Counted from the first letter of the stretch, positions 20,984-31,511 are shown. The stretch: DNA of 64,000 bases from Kluyvera sichuanensis (GCF_014218705.1 NZ_JABBJF010000004.1:186001-250000); one strand, 5' to 3'. Numbers and translations are program-made. The notes: generated from the sequence alone by a model not told the origin.

Positions 20984-21606
20984 TAGTGAGTAGGCAAGCG
21001 CGTGATGCTAACGAGTTTGCCTTTCTCCATCTCGATATACTCCCCTTTGCGTAACGCGGAGAGCACTTCGGCTATGACTGAACGTGAGATTCGCGTGCGC
21101 TGCTGAATATAGCTCAGCACCCCCATTCGCGAACGGATATCTTCATCCCAGTCGATCATCGTCAGCAGCGTCGAGCGGATCTGGTGGTAATGGTTGGTGC
21201 CAATGAGCTGTCTGTCACGCATTTCCAGCATCCGGATTTGCCATGTCATCCAGTAAAATGCTTCTCGCCATAGCTGATAGCGCTCCAGGCACTTGAGCGT
21301 TTCCCGTGACGGAAGATAGTAACCACGGCAGTTGCTCTCTGCGACCAACTGGTATTCATTACGGATGGTATTAGCAGCAGCCGCCAGACCAAAAATCGAC
21401 GGACTGTGTACGATGCCGTACAGAATATGCCCCTCACTGCGGTGCAGCGACACCGCGCCCTGCTGAACGACAACCGTGACATCATTCATGGTGCAATTGG
21501 CAGGAAGAAGCATCTCCCCAGCAGCAATCTGGAAGCGCGTCCCGATTTGAGACAGTTTTTTATCAAGAGCCATGAATTCATTGAGCGGCTTGCTTGAAGA
21601 AGGCAT
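20980..21606 (-). CDS. iprA: IprA/YaiV family winged-helix regulator
   Basis: 208-aa CRP-like regulator. The N-terminal half is a degenerate cyclic-nucleotide-type domain (QQGAVSLHRSEGHILYGIVHSP). The C-terminal half has a winged helix (SYIQQRTRISRSVIAEVLSALRKGEYIEMEKGKLVSI). It matches E. coli YaiV and Salmonella IprA, which limits hydrogen peroxide resistance. The ATG at 21606 has AGGG upstream and aligns with YaiV; an earlier TTG would lie inside a terminator. It overlaps the ampH stop by 4 bp tail to tail. Confidence 0.87.
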   Translation of the reverse strand: MPSSSKPLNEFMALDKKLSQIGTRFQIAAGEMLLPANCTMNDVTVVVQQGAVSLHRSEGHILYGIVHSPSIFGLAAAANTIRNEYQLVAESNCRGYYLPSRETLKCLERYQLWREAFYWMTWQIRMLEMRDRQLIGTNHYHQIRSTLLTMIDWDEDIRSRMGVLSYIQQRTRISRSVIAEVLSALRKGEYIEMEKGKLVSITRLPTHY

Positions 21607-21622
21607 GTTATGCAATCCCTGC

Positions 21623-21647
21623 AAAAAAGCCCGTCATCATGACGGGC
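21623..21647 (-). terminator. Terminator of the autotransporter gene
   Basis: Stem GCCCGTCAT (21629-21637) with ATGACGGGC (21639-21647), followed on the minus strand by six U residues. It lies directly upstream of the iprA ribosome site, so iprA is likely transcribed separately. Confidence 0.85.
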
Positions 21648-21663
21648 GTGGAATAAAGCGTAA

Positions 21664-21691
21664 AACACCGGAAAGTCTCCTTCCCGGTGTT
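21664..21691. terminator. Second hairpin after the autotransporter gene
   Basis: AACACCGG (21664-21671) pairs with CCGGTGTT (21684-21691), 8 bp after the stop. Together with 21623-21647 it makes a double hairpin. Confidence 0.6.
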
Positions 21692-21698
21692 ATGAGGA

Positions 21699-24623
21699 TT
21701 ACCAGGTGTATTTCACACCGGCGTTAGCCGCCCAATCCTGATCAACATCGCCGCCGCCGAGGTAGTTCACACCGGTGTAAGCGCTGAAGTTCTTGGTGAA
21801 GCTAACCTGGCTACCCAGACCAACGCGAACCGCTGAACCTTTCACGCCATTGTCGATACTGTCGCCATTAACGGTGGCATCGTTGCTGGAATCGTCATAC
21901 ACGTAAGCCAGTTTGAAGTACGGAGATACCGCTTGGTCGCCAAAGTTGAAGCTGTAACCGGCATCGAAACCGAGTTCATAGCGCATGCTGTCGTAGTCCT
22001 GGCCCTGAACTTTCATATCGTTGCTCAGACGATAGTGATCGCCAGACTGGAACAGACCAGAAATTGCACCGTACGGAGTCACGTAACCCGCGTCGTTGAT
22101 TTTCCAGTCGTAGCCCATTTTCAGACCGAAGCCCCATGCATTTGCAGTGGAGTTACCATCAACATAGGTGCCGTCGCTCATGTTTGCAGTCAGATCGTTG
22201 TTGAAGCGGCTGTAGTTCAGGTTGCCATCAACAAAGATGTTGTTTGCGAAACGAGCGCTGGAGTAGATGTAGGCAGACTGGCTGTCCTGGTCAACCTGAC
22301 CAGTACGTTCATTCATGTCGCCTTTCGCGAAGCCAGCAGCGGCACCGACGATCCACTGTGCATTATTGCCGTCGATCTTAGAGTCCACACCCACCATGAT
22401 GCCGTTGACATCCTGGTCGTAGTTGATGGCATCGTTGTCACCACTGAAGCTACCGCCAAAGTAGCTGACCCATGCGCCGCCGTTGTCGGTGAAGCCGTGA
22501 CGAGCCGTGTTTAGACGGGTGCTCAGGGCATCCTGCTGCAGGTTCCAGATGTTGGTGTTAGCAGATGGGATGCTCAGCGCCATATTCGCGTAGTCGGTCA
22601 GGCGAGTCTGTTCCATCACTACCGTGTTGCCAACCTGCTTAGCCTGATAGGTGTAAGCACCCAGATCGGCTTTGTTTGCCGCAGAGAAGGTGGCGGTGCT
22701 GTTCTGATCGTTAACGTAGATAAGCTCATTGCCTTTGTAATCAGCAATGGAACCTTTACCTGTTGCGTTATCGATACGAACTTTATAGTTACCGCTCGCT
22801 GCTGCAACGCTATCGCCAGAGTTATCCACTTCAGACAGGTCGGAAGAGGTATCTGAATCACCGTTACCGTTGATGGTCAGGTGACCGTCAGAGTTCATGG
22901 CGATAACACCGTAGCCATAGTTAGATTTGGTGGTGTCGTTGGTACGGTCGTTGGTCAGATCGGCATTCAGCACAAAGTTGTTGCTATGAATATCAAATAC
23001 GCCAGCCTTCACCTTACCGTTAGCGTTTGTGGTGCTGGTCAGATTCAGCGTGTCGGTCTGCAACGCATACGCGGTGCTGTTACCCACATCCAGAACGCCG
23101 CTGTTGGTGACGTTGATGGTGTTGGCATACAGTGCTGCATCGCCTACGCCCCAACCGGCAGCAACATCATCAGCAATAGTGACGGTACTGTTGTTGATGG
23201 TCAGTTCATCAGTCGCAACATGGCCATCTTCGTTGATATTAAGCGCGGAACCACCGGTCAGAGAGATGGTGTCGGAAATCAGCGTAGAATCAGCAACGTT
23301 AACGACAGAACCGCTGTTAATGCTCAGGGTGTCGATCAGAGAGGTTTTAGTCGTATCCCACTGTGAGCCATTGTTCAGGGTCACATTGAACAGGCCACTC
23401 TGGTAGACGTTTTTGCCAACAACGTGACCGTCTTCATCATAAGCGGTATTGCTGTTATCAATCCCATAGGTTGACCACGGCCACAGGCTGTTAGCCGCAA
23501 CGTCAATCAGCGTAGCAGTGGCTTCAGTACCTGCCGCATAGCTGTCGTAAACGCCATCACCGTCAGTGTCAACCTGGTGCGCAGAAATTGCCGCGCCGAC
23601 CCACTTGCTGCCGTTATCCAGGGTAACATCCATACGGTCTGTACCGTCCCAGCCGTTCGTGTCAACGGTGGAATCGGTATCGCGATAGCTGTCAGCGCCG
23701 TTAGGGAAGAAGTTCTCGTCAAAGTTGCTGGAGAAAAGGATGTCGCCGTTCAGAGTCGAGTTATCGAGGTTAACGGTGGTCTGCATCGCGTTATCTGCAT
23801 ACGGGTTAGCAATAGCAGAAATAGCAACGTCATCAGCGTTGAAGCTGGAACCGCTATAATCGCTTGCGTTGCCGTTATTACCGAACCAGCCGGAGGTGCC
23901 TTCATCAGACCATGAACCAGAGGTCACGGTAGAATCAGTCACATTGATAGTGTTGGTGAACACTTCGCTGCTGTTAACGCCGGTGCTAACGGTATTATCG
24001 TCAACGTCACTCCACTCATAACCCTGAGTCAGGGTAATACCAGCAACATGGGAGTTATTTTTGATAACCAGATCAACTTCCTGGTCCAGCGTGATCGCAG
24101 TGCCCAGGTCATATACATTAACGACGTGAGTATCTGCAGTGTTATCAGTATACGTGCCATTATAAGTATAATGTTCGTAGTTATCATCGATGGTTGAGTT
24201 ATCAACGGTCAGCGCCAGACGATCGTAGACATAACCGGTTGCATCACGATCGGCGCAATCGGTGGTCATGCACTCAGAGGTGATCATGCCGTGGATGGTG
24301 CTGTTTTTAATGGTCAGGCTGTTGGTATTGGTGTTGGTAGAAAGACCATCATCCAGATAATAGGTAGAAATCACGCCGTTAACGGTAGCGTTATTGATTA
24401 CCGGATAGATATTGCCGTTATAAACGCTATCGGTCGCGTAGTTGTTCCAGCCTGCATAACCATTAAAGTAAACGCCGTCAGAATAAGTTGAGTCGTTATA
24501 GTGGTTAAAGGTGGTGTAGGTGGTGCCAGAGATATCGGTAGAAGCATTTGCCTGAGAAGCGAGCGCCAAAGTGCAGGCCAATGCTAATTGTGATACTACA
24601 AGTTTCTTTTTCCAGGAGTGCAT
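21699..24623 (-). CDS. EhaB/YaiT-type autotransporter adhesin
   Basis: 974-aa type Va autotransporter. The signal peptide is MHSWKKKLVVSQLALACTLALASQANA. The passenger (about 28-690) is rich in Asn, Asp, Ser and Thr and built from degenerate beta-helix repeats of the type NSTIxG, VNNSTL and LDNGSKW. The C-terminal translocator (about 700-974) starts near NGGAWVSYFGGSF and ends in KYTW, the aromatic end needed for barrel assembly. In E. coli K-12 the equivalent gene next to hemB (yaiT) is broken; EHEC EhaB is intact and linked to matrix binding and biofilm. Here the frame is intact. Passenger Cys118 and Cys123 (CMTTDC) are unusual. A very strong ribosome site GAGGAGGGATG is present. Confidence 0.88.
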   Translation of the reverse strand: MHSWKKKLVVSQLALACTLALASQANASTDISGTTYTTFNHYNDSTYSDGVYFNGYAGWNNYATDSVYNGNIYPVINNATVNGVISTYYLDDGLSTNTNTNSLTIKNSTIHGMITSECMTTDCADRDATGYVYDRLALTVDNSTIDDNYEHYTYNGTYTDNTADTHVVNVYDLGTAITLDQEVDLVIKNNSHVAGITLTQGYEWSDVDDNTVSTGVNSSEVFTNTINVTDSTVTSGSWSDEGTSGWFGNNGNASDYSGSSFNADDVAISAIANPYADNAMQTTVNLDNSTLNGDILFSSNFDENFFPNGADSYRDTDSTVDTNGWDGTDRMDVTLDNGSKWVGAAISAHQVDTDGDGVYDSYAAGTEATATLIDVAANSLWPWSTYGIDNSNTAYDEDGHVVGKNVYQSGLFNVTLNNGSQWDTTKTSLIDTLSINSGSVVNVADSTLISDTISLTGGSALNINEDGHVATDELTINNSTVTIADDVAAGWGVGDAALYANTINVTNSGVLDVGNSTAYALQTDTLNLTSTTNANGKVKAGVFDIHSNNFVLNADLTNDRTNDTTKSNYGYGVIAMNSDGHLTINGNGDSDTSSDLSEVDNSGDSVAAASGNYKVRIDNATGKGSIADYKGNELIYVNDQNSTATFSAANKADLGAYTYQAKQVGNTVVMEQTRLTDYANMALSIPSANTNIWNLQQDALSTRLNTARHGFTDNGGAWVSYFGGSFSGDNDAINYDQDVNGIMVGVDSKIDGNNAQWIVGAAAGFAKGDMNERTGQVDQDSQSAYIYSSARFANNIFVDGNLNYSRFNNDLTANMSDGTYVDGNSTANAWGFGLKMGYDWKINDAGYVTPYGAISGLFQSGDHYRLSNDMKVQGQDYDSMRYELGFDAGYSFNFGDQAVSPYFKLAYVYDDSSNDATVNGDSIDNGVKGSAVRVGLGSQVSFTKNFSAYTGVNYLGGGDVDQDWAANAGVKYTW

Positions 24624-25152
24624 TTGTCATCCCTCCTCAGGGATATATATGTTGGTCCATCAATTAACAATTGCAATAAAACATTTCTATGTATGCGGAG
24701 AGAATTATGCGACGCTCATGACAAATGGTTCAATTATAGTTTATGCATAGTTCGAATCCGGACACAATGAATAAATAAAACCGCTTGCGCGACAAATAAA
24801 CAAAAAAAATCAAGATGATAAAAATCAACAAGTTAAGAAAAAATTACGCATATTTTAGTAAATAAATAAAACATTTAAAATTCAACAGGTGAATAAAAAA
24901 CAAATTATAAAAATCATACACAATGAAACACTTAAAAATTGCATCTATAAATAGAATGAAACCACACAAATTATATATACCTTAAAAGGATAATAAGAAT
25001 ATAAGATTATCCACCCAGATTATTATTAAGCCACTTCTTACATTCACTGAGCACCTAGTCACCACCAGGCGCATAAGCACCACTTTGGTAAAACATCTTC
25101 ACCCTGATTCGGTTACAATAGCGTTCCTTGTTTCACAAACATCAGGCATACC
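24624..25152. other. AT-rich intergenic region upstream of hemB and the autotransporter gene
   Basis: 529 bp between divergent genes, markedly AT-rich with many A/T tracts from about 24760 to 25020. It should hold both promoters. ATCCCTGAGGAGGGAT just before the autotransporter start folds so that its ribosome site is in a short hairpin. The composition would suit H-NS silencing of the adhesin. No ORF or RNA gene was recognised. Confidence 0.55.
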
Positions 25153-26127
25153 ATGACAGACTTACTCCATCGCCCCCGTCGCCTGCGCAAATCTCCTGCG
25201 CTGCGCGCTATGTTTGAAGAGACAACACTGAGCTTAAATGACCTGGTGTTGCCGATTTTTGTTGAAGAAGAAATCAACGACTACAAAGCCATCGAGGCAA
25301 TGCCAGGCGTGATGCGCATTCCAGAAAAGCATCTGGCCCGCGAGATTGAACGCATTGCTAACGCCGGCATACGCTCGGTGATGACCTTTGGGATCTCCCA
25401 CCACACCGATGACACCGGCAGCGATGCCTGGAAAGAAGACGGCCTGGTGGCGCGCATGTCGCGCATCTGCAAGCAGACCGTACCGGAGATGATCGTCATG
25501 TCCGATACCTGCTTCTGCGAATACACCTCCCACGGCCACTGCGGCGTGCTGTGCGACCACGGCGTTGATAACGATCTGACCCTTGCCAACCTCGGCAAGC
25601 AGGCCGTCGTTGCCGCGGCAGCAGGCGCGGACTTTATCGCCCCTTCTGCGGCGATGGATGGCCAGGTGCAGGCCATTCGCCAGGCGCTTGATGCGGCAGG
25701 CTTCACTGATACCGCCATCATGTCCTACTCCACCAAATTCGCCTCCTCCTTCTACGGCCCGTTCCGTGAAGCAGCTGGCACCGCGCTGAAGGGCGATCGT
25801 AAAACCTATCAAATGAACCCGATGAACCGTCGCGAGGCGATTCGCGAGTCACTGCTGGACGAAGCTCAGGGCGCCGACTGCCTGATGGTAAAACCGGCGG
25901 GCGCGTACCTCGATATCCTGCGCGATATCCGCGAGCGTACCGAGCTGCCGATTGGCGCCTACCAAGTGAGCGGTGAATACGCGATGATTAAATTCGCTGC
26001 GCAGGCCGGGGCAATTGATGAAGAGAAAGTGGTGCTGGAAAGCCTTGGCGCCATCAAACGTGCGGGCGCAGACCTTATCTTTAGCTACTTCGCACTCGAC
26101 TTAGCCGAGAAGAAAATCCTGCGTTAA
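25153..26127 (+). CDS. hemB: Porphobilinogen synthase HemB
   Basis: Condenses two 5-aminolevulinates to porphobilinogen in heme synthesis. 324 aa. The Cys-rich zinc site is [16 protein letters not shown], the loop is [16 protein letters not shown], and the Schiff-base Lys is in [11 protein letters not shown]. The C-terminal [11 protein letters not shown] is conserved. Monocistronic by position, followed by REP elements. Confidence 0.97.
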   Translation: MTDLLHRPRRLRKSPALRAMFEETTLSLNDLVLPIFVEEEINDYKAIEAMPGVMRIPEKHLAREIERIANAGIRSVMTFGISHHTDDTGSDAWKEDGLVARMSRICKQTVPEMIVMSDTCFCEYTSHGHCGVLCDHGVDNDLTLANLGKQAVVAAAAGADFIAPSAAMDGQVQAIRQALDAAGFTDTAIMSYSTKFASSFYGPFREAAGTALKGDRKTYQMNPMNRREAIRESLLDEAQGADCLMVKPAGAYLDILRDIRERTELPIGAYQVSGEYAMIKFAAQAGAIDEEKVVLESLGAIKRAGADLIFSYFALDLAEKKILR

Positions 26128-26140
26128 TCACGCGCTGAAT

Positions 26141-26235
26141 TTTCCGGCGGCGCTACGCTTGGCCGGGCTACGCTAGTTCAGGTAGCCCGGACGAGGCGTT
26201 TACGCCGGCTCCGGGTTTTCCCGGCGGCGCTGCAC
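26141..26235. repeat. REP/BIME cluster after hemB
   Basis: Unit TTTTCCGGCGGCGCTACGCT with GGCCGGGCTAC, then the inverted GTAGCCCGGACGAGGCG, then a third CCCGGCGGCGCTGC. At least three REP-like palindromes of alternating orientation in under 100 bp. Confidence 0.8.
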
Positions 26236-26327
26236 TACATTTCAATGCCCCTCAAAACGTCACCAAACCGCCATACAACCGACATATCTCCCTTCTACTG
26301 TCACAGCATGACGGAGGAGGAGCCACC

Positions 26328-28034
26328 ATGTTTAGTCTCGACAACGTACTCGATGACCTGTGGCCTCAGGCGAGGCCCGCCCCCTGGCAGAAAAAAGTTC
26401 TGAAGAAATTGCTGCATGAAGAAGAATTTCAACAGTTTGCCGCACGCCACCGCCACCTGAAAGGGTTAGATACCGTCGAACAGGTGCTGGAACATCTCAA
26501 TATTGACTGCGCGGTTCCGGTTCGCTGCCTGGAACAAATCCCTGAAAATGGCCCACTGGTCATCATCGCCAATCACCCTACCGGCACGCTCGATGGTCTG
26601 GCCCTGCTCTACGCGGTTTCCCGCGTGCGTCGCGATGTGAAAGTCGTCACCAACCGTATGCTTACCCACCTTGAACCGCTCAGCTCGCTGTTTATTCCGG
26701 TTGATAATATCAACGGTCGCACCTCAAAAGCGGCGCTTCAGCAGATGGATGCTCAGCTGCAAAACGGCGGTGTACTGATTTTCTTCCCGGCAGGCGAAGT
26801 GTCACGACTCACGCGCCGGGGGATCCGCGATAAAAAATGGCATTCCGGCTTTATTAAGCTCGCGGCCAAATACCGCGCGCCGCTGCTACCGGCATGGATC
26901 GACGGTCGTAATAGCGCCCTGTTCTACGCCAGCACGTTGATATCACAACATCTGCCGCTGCTGCTGTTGATGCAGCAAATGTTCCGCCGCCGTAACGGCA
27001 GCCTGCCGGTGACGATTGGCGAGCAGATCGCCTGGTCCGCGTGGTTTAACCCACAGGCCACGTCGCGCGAAATGACCGAGAAATGCTATCGCCACGTTCA
27101 TCTGTTAGGTAAAGGACTGCCGGGGATATTTAAAACCGAAAGCGCCATCGCACGCCCGGAAGCCCGCGCCTTACTGAAGCGCGAACTGAGCCAGGCGGAG
27201 TGTCTGGGACGCACGGCAGATGGCAAAGTGATTTACCTGTGGCAACGTAAGGGCCAGGAGGACGCGCCGCTGCTGCGCGAGCTGGGACGCCTGCGTGAAA
27301 TTGCCTTCCGGGCGGTGGGTGAAGGGAGCGGTAAGCGCCGCGATGTCGATGGCTATGATGATGACTATCTGCATCTGATTCTTTGGGATGAAGAGGATCT
27401 GGAAATCGTCGGCGCCTATCGCTTTATGCCTACCGCCATGCAGTTAGAAAAACGCGGGCTGGATGGCATTTACAGCTACAGCCTGTTCCACTACGACGCA
27501 CGAATGGACGACATTCTGCAACACGGGATTGAGCTGGGGCGCAGCTTTATTCAGCCGCGCTACTGGGGTCGTCGCGGGCTGGATTATCTGTGGTCCGGCA
27601 TCGGTGCCTATCTGGCGCGTTATCCGCACTATCGCTATCTGTTTGGCCCAGTCTCCATCTCCGGTGGCCTGCCGCCGTCGGCACGGGACCTGCTGGTTGC
27701 CTTTTACCGCCTATGGTTCCCGGCCACACATCCGCTGGCGGAGTCACGCAGACCATATCCCGCTTCGCTTCCCGATGTGCTGGCGCAGTTTGGCGGTGAA
27801 GATTACAGCGAAGATCTGACGCGGCTAAAATCGCTGCTCGGCAACCTCGGCTGCGGTATTCCGCCGCTTTATAAGCAGTATTCGGAAGTGTGCGAACCCG
27901 GCGGCGTGCAGTTTATCGACTTTGGCAGCGACCCGGAGTTTAACAACTGCGTGGATGGGCTGGTGTTAGTGGATTTGACCTACCTGAAGGCGAATCGGTA
28001 TCAGCGGTATATCGGGGCGCATTTGGGTCAGTAG
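26328..28034 (+). CDS. Two-domain acyltransferase, probable ornithine lipid synthase (OlsF-like)
   Basis: 568-aa cytoplasmic protein with two acyltransferase domains. The N-terminal half (about 60-290) is PlsC-like, with NHPTGTLD at 82-89 as the catalytic His/Asp motif and FFPAGEVSR in place of FPEGTR. The C-terminal half (about 310-560) is of the hemolysin/OlsB N-acyltransferase type: IVGAYRFMP, SYSLFHYDAR, ELGRSFIQPRYW and LFGPVSISG. This order matches OlsF of Serratia, which acylates ornithine on nitrogen and then on the 3-hydroxyl to give ornithine lipid. The match is by domain order and motif only; another lipoamino acid is possible. Good GGAGGAG ribosome site. Located between hemB and tauD, which adjoin in E. 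coli. Confidence 0.72.
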   Translation: MFSLDNVLDDLWPQARPAPWQKKVLKKLLHEEEFQQFAARHRHLKGLDTVEQVLEHLNIDCAVPVRCLEQIPENGPLVIIANHPTGTLDGLALLYAVSRVRRDVKVVTNRMLTHLEPLSSLFIPVDNINGRTSKAALQQMDAQLQNGGVLIFFPAGEVSRLTRRGIRDKKWHSGFIKLAAKYRAPLLPAWIDGRNSALFYASTLISQHLPLLLLMQQMFRRRNGSLPVTIGEQIAWSAWFNPQATSREMTEKCYRHVHLLGKGLPGIFKTESAIARPEARALLKRELSQAECLGRTADGKVIYLWQRKGQEDAPLLRELGRLREIAFRAVGEGSGKRRDVDGYDDDYLHLILWDEEDLEIVGAYRFMPTAMQLEKRGLDGIYSYSLFHYDARMDDILQHGIELGRSFIQPRYWGRRGLDYLWSGIGAYLARYPHYRYLFGPVSISGGLPPSARDLLVAFYRLWFPATHPLAESRRPYPASLPDVLAQFGGEDYSEDLTRLKSLLGNLGCGIPPLYKQYSEVCEPGGVQFIDFGSDPEFNNCVDGLVLVDLTYLKANRYQRYIGAHLGQ

Positions 28035-28036
28035 TG

Positions 28037-28074
28037 CCCCCTCACCCTAACCCTCTCCCCAAAGGGGAGAGGGA
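28037..28074. repeat. Dispersed CCCTCACCC/CCCTCTCCC repeat, copy 2 (half unit)
   Basis: One hairpin, CCCTCTCCCC with GGGGAGAGGG, preceded by CCCTCACCCTAA. It lies between the convergent acyltransferase and tauD genes. Confidence 0.75.
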
Positions 28075-28095
28075 ACAGTCCGGCGCAATGTTCTT

Positions 28096-28947
28096 TTACG
28101 GCACGCGATAAAACGGCTTATCCCCCAAAATCGTCGCCCGATGCATAATCCGCCGCTGCGGCAGATAATCCGCATTCGCGTAATGCTGCGTTACCCGGTT
28201 ATCCCAAATCGCCACATCGTTTGGCTGCCAGCGCCAGCGCACCTGAAACTCCGGCTTAGTGACGTGAGTAAACAGGAAACTCAGCAACGCCTCGCTCTCT
28301 TTTTCCGTCACGTCGACTATGCGCGTGGTAAACCCTTCGTTGACGAACAGCGCCTGCTTGCCGGTAACCGGATGAGTACGCACCACCGGGTGCAGCAACG
28401 GTGGATTTTTGGCGACCGCTTCCTGCCAGCGCTGGTGCTCCTCTTCGGTTTTGCGGTACTTATACTCCTGGAACGATTTACGGAAATCGTGCTCGGCACG
28501 CAGGCCGCTTAGCAGCGCCTTAAACGGCTCGGAGAGCGCATCATAGGCCGCAATGCCGCTGGTCCACAGCGTGTCACCGCCGGTAGACGGCAGCTCTTTC
28601 GCCGCCAGAATGGCCCCGGCAGGCGGCGTCTCAATAAAGGTGACATCGGTATGCCAGTTGTCGTTATCCGGCGGATTATTGTCGTGAGTATCCAGCACGA
28701 TAATCTCGTCCACGCCCGGCGCATGTGGGTAAACCGGGTGAATGTGCAGGTCACCAAAGCGCAGCGCCAGTTCACGCTGCTGCTCCGGGGTGATCAACTG
28801 TTCGCGCAGGAAAACGACCTGATGGCGAAGCACCGCGTGATACAGCTGTTCAAACTGGTTATCGCTCAACGGACGGGTCAGGTCCGCGCCGGAAATCTGT
28901 GCACCGATATACGGCCCTAGCGGGGTAATTGCCAGACGTTCACTCAT
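28096..28947 (-). CDS. tauD: Taurine dioxygenase TauD
   Basis: Fe(II)/2-oxoglutarate oxygenase that releases sulfite from taurine, giving aminoacetaldehyde. 283 aa. Iron facial triad: NWHTDVTF supplies His and Asp, and the distal His is near [13 protein letters not shown]. The 2-oxoglutarate-binding Arg is in [13 protein letters not shown]. Last gene of tauABCD; its start overlaps the tauC stop by 4 bp. Confidence 0.97.
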   Translation of the reverse strand: MSERLAITPLGPYIGAQISGADLTRPLSDNQFEQLYHAVLRHQVVFLREQLITPEQQRELALRFGDLHIHPVYPHAPGVDEIIVLDTHDNNPPDNDNWHTDVTFIETPPAGAILAAKELPSTGGDTLWTSGIAAYDALSEPFKALLSGLRAEHDFRKSFQEYKYRKTEEEHQRWQEAVAKNPPLLHPVVRTHPVTGKQALFVNEGFTTRIVDVTEKESEALLSFLFTHVTKPEFQVRWRWQPNDVAIWDNRVTQHYANADYLPQRRIMHRATILGDKPFYRVP

Positions 28948-29771
28948 TGTATTTCTCCATGCCAGGGGGTCAGACGGCGCTGAAGCGCACGCAGCCCGAG
29001 TTCCAGACTAAAAGCGATAATCGCGATCACCGCGATGCCGGCCAGCACTACGTCGGTGGCTAAAAACTCCCCGGCGGACTGCACCATAAAACCTAACCCG
29101 CGGGTCGCCGCGATAAGCTCGGCGGCCACCAGCGTCGACCAGCCCACGCCTAACCCAATGCGCAGTCCGGTCAGAATCTCCGGCAGCGCGCCGGGTAAAA
29201 TCACCAGCCACAATACCTGAGCGCGGCTGGCACCGAGAGATTGCGCGGCACGAATACGTACCTGCTGCGCGCTTTTCACCCCCGCCAGTGCCGACATCGC
29301 CACTGGGGCGAAAATCGCCAGGTAGATCAACAAGATCTTCGAGGTTTCGCCGATCCCAAACCAGATAACCATTAGCGGCAAATAGGCCAGCGGCGGCACC
29401 GGGCGGTAAAGCTCAATCAACGGGTCGAGGATCCCACGCACCGTCGGGCTCAGGCCCATGGCGATCCCCACCGGAATGCCGATGATCGTCGCCGCCAACA
29501 GCGCCACGACGATACGTCCAAGGCTCGCCGCCAGATGCTGCCACAGCGTGGCATCCATAAACCCCTGTGGGCTGGCGATGGTCAGCAGCTTATTCAGCAC
29601 CTGCCCCGGCGCCGGTAAAAACAGCGGGCTAACCCAGTGTGCCGCCGCGACCGCCCACCAGATAGCCAGCAGCACCAGCAGCGTAGCGAGGCTCAGCGTC
29701 AGGTGGCGCGAGAGCGGCCAGCGCAGCTTCAGCGTGCGTGGCCGCGGTTTATCATTAATCACCACGCTCAT
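28944..29771 (-). CDS. tauC: Taurine ABC transporter permease TauC
   Basis: Inner-membrane permease of the taurine importer, 275 aa like E. coli TauC. About six membrane helices, beginning [21 protein letters not shown]. The cytoplasmic EAA loop is [23 protein letters not shown]. Coupled to tauB and tauD by 4-bp overlaps at both ends. Confidence 0.97.
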   Translation of the reverse strand: MSVVINDKPRPRTLKLRWPLSRHLTLSLATLLVLLAIWWAVAAAHWVSPLFLPAPGQVLNKLLTIASPQGFMDATLWQHLAASLGRIVVALLAATIIGIPVGIAMGLSPTVRGILDPLIELYRPVPPLAYLPLMVIWFGIGETSKILLIYLAIFAPVAMSALAGVKSAQQVRIRAAQSLGASRAQVLWLVILPGALPEILTGLRIGLGVGWSTLVAAELIAATRGLGFMVQSAGEFLATDVVLAGIAVIAIIAFSLELGLRALQRRLTPWHGEIQ

Positions 29772-30535
29772 GAGAACGCCTCCCGTTGCTCAAACACTCG
29801 GCTCAGCACGTATTCACGCTGAGCAATAAACTGCGGGTCAGACTTAATGCTGCGGCACGATTCCCCGGCGACAAACCGGCGGGCAAAATCGAGGGATAAA
29901 CGCTCCAGCACGCGGCCCGGCCCCGGTGACAGCAGCACCAGTTCGGTCGCCATAAACACCGCTTCTTCGATGTCATGGGTAATCAACAACACCTTTTTAC
30001 CGGTTTCATGCCACAGCTTGAGCAACAGGGTTTGCATCTGCTCGCGGGTAAAGGCATCAAGCGCGCCGAACGGCTCATCCAGCAGCAGCAACTGCGGGTT
30101 CGCCGCCAGCGCGCGGGCAATGCCCACTCGCTGGCGCTGGCCGCCGGAGAGTTGCCAGATAAAGCGCTTTTCAGCCCCCTCCAGCCCGACCTTTTTCAGC
30201 ATCAGCGCGGCAATCTCCCGACGCTCGGTTTTGTTCACTCCAGCCAACTGCAGCCCCAGCGCGACGTTATCCTGCACATTGCGCCACGGCAGTAGCCCTT
30301 CATTCTGAAAGACCACGCCGCGCTCGGCCCCCGGGCCATCAACGTGTTTTCCATCAAGGATGATGCTGCCGTGCTGATACGGCACGAATCCGGCAATCAG
30401 GTTCAGCAGCGTGGTTTTACCGCAGCCGGACGGCCCCAGCACTACCAGCAGTTCGCCGCTATCCAGCGTGAGATTGATATCTGCCAGCGCCGGTTTACCG
30501 CCGTAGTCGGCAGAAAGATGCGAGATTTGCAGCAT
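29768..30535 (-). CDS. tauB: Taurine ABC transporter ATPase TauB
   Basis: ATPase of the taurine importer. Walker [14 protein letters not shown]-loop region FQNEGLLPW, signature [15 protein letters not shown], Walker [13 protein letters not shown], and the H-loop His in LITHDIEEA. The second of two adjacent ATG codons (30535) is chosen: AGGAGG lies 5 bases before it but only 2 before the first. This gives 255 aa as in E. coli. Confidence 0.96.
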   Translation of the reverse strand: MLQISHLSADYGGKPALADINLTLDSGELLVVLGPSGCGKTTLLNLIAGFVPYQHGSIILDGKHVDGPGAERGVVFQNEGLLPWRNVQDNVALGLQLAGVNKTERREIAALMLKKVGLEGAEKRFIWQLSGGQRQRVGIARALAANPQLLLLDEPFGALDAFTREQMQTLLLKLWHETGKKVLLITHDIEEAVFMATELVLLSPGPGRVLERLSLDFARRFVAGESCRSIKSDPQFIAQREYVLSRVFEQREAFS

Positions 30536-30545
30536 CATGGCCTCC

Positions 30546-31511
30546 TTACTTCACGAAACGATCGGTGACGTACTGGCTGTAGTCGGTCGCCACCGCCGGG
30601 ACTTTGCCCTGCTCTTTGAGGAACTGCGCGGTGTCGACAATCGCCTTATTCACCGGGCCGTTAAGCGCCTGCGCCTGCTGTTCGGCGGTGAGATAGGTGT
30701 TGCCCTTCACCAGCCCCGGAACGTCCGCTTCAGGAACGCCGCTCAGGCGCGCCAGCTTGCTGATGTTCTCCGGCTGGGCCAGCCATTTATCCGGGTTGTC
30801 GATATAGCCGCGCTGGGCCTCAATTGCGCTTTTGGCGAAGGCTTTCACCACGTCTGGATGTTTGTCGGCAAAGTCTTTGCGCACGACCCAGACATCGAGC
30901 GTTGGCGCGCCCCACTCACCGACTTTGGCGGAGTCAGTCAGCACGGTGCCGTCTTTTTCCAGCTCGTTCACCGCCGGTGCCCACACGTAGGCACCGTCAA
31001 TATCACCACGCTGCCAGGCGGCAATAATCGCCGGTGGCTGCAGGTTCAGGATCTGTACCTGACCCGGCTTGATACCCCAATGTTTGAGCGCCGCCAGCAG
31101 GCTGTAGTGGGTGGTAGAGATAAACGGTACGGCAATGCGTTTGCCAATCAGATCTTCAGGCTTGGTGATGGCTTTTTTCACCACCAGCGCTTCGGAGTTA
31201 CCGAGCTGTGAGGCCAGCAGGAAAACCTCAATCGGCACCTGTTGGCTGGCGGCAACGGCCAGCGGGCTTGAGCCGAGGTTGCCAATCTGAACGTCGCCGG
31301 AAGCCAGCGCGCGCACGATGCTCGCGCCGCTGTCAAACTTGCGCCAGTCCGGTTTTGCACCGCTCAGTTTTTCGAAGGTTTTATCCGCCTGCGCCACTTT
31401 GGCGGGCTCGGCGGAGGTTTGATAGGCGATAGTGACGTCCACGGCCTGCGCCTGGAATGCCAACAGTGCCAGCGTAGCGGCGATAAGGGTGAAACGCGAT
31501 GCGATTGCCAT
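30546..31511 (-). CDS. tauA: Taurine-binding protein TauA
   Basis: Periplasmic binding protein, 321 aa, with a signal peptide ending LLAFQAQA. SsuA/TauA-family landmarks: [47 protein letters not shown] and [23 protein letters not shown]. First gene of tauABCD. The operon is activated by Cbl and CysB under sulfur starvation in E. coli; no binding site was certain in the 200 bp upstream. Confidence 0.97.
   Translation of the reverse strand: MAIASRFTLIAATLALLAFQAQAVDVTIAYQTSAEPAKVAQADKTFEKLSGAKPDWRKFDSGASIVRALASGDVQIGNLGSSPLAVAASQQVPIEVFLLASQLGNSEALVVKKAITKPEDLIGKRIAVPFISTTHYSLLAALKHWGIKPGQVQILNLQPPAIIAAWQRGDIDGAYVWAPAVNELEKDGTVLTDSAKVGEWGAPTLDVWVVRKDFADKHPDVVKAFAKSAIEAQRGYIDNPDKWLAQPENISKLARLSGVPEADVPGLVKGNTYLTAEQQAQALNGPVNKAIVDTAQFLKEQGKVPAVATDYSQYVTDRFVK

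Noticed and set aside
24750..24759. GTTCGAATCC, resembling a tRNA T-loop
   Set aside because: The flanking bases do not pair and no acceptor, D or anticodon arm is present; chance match in an AT-rich region.
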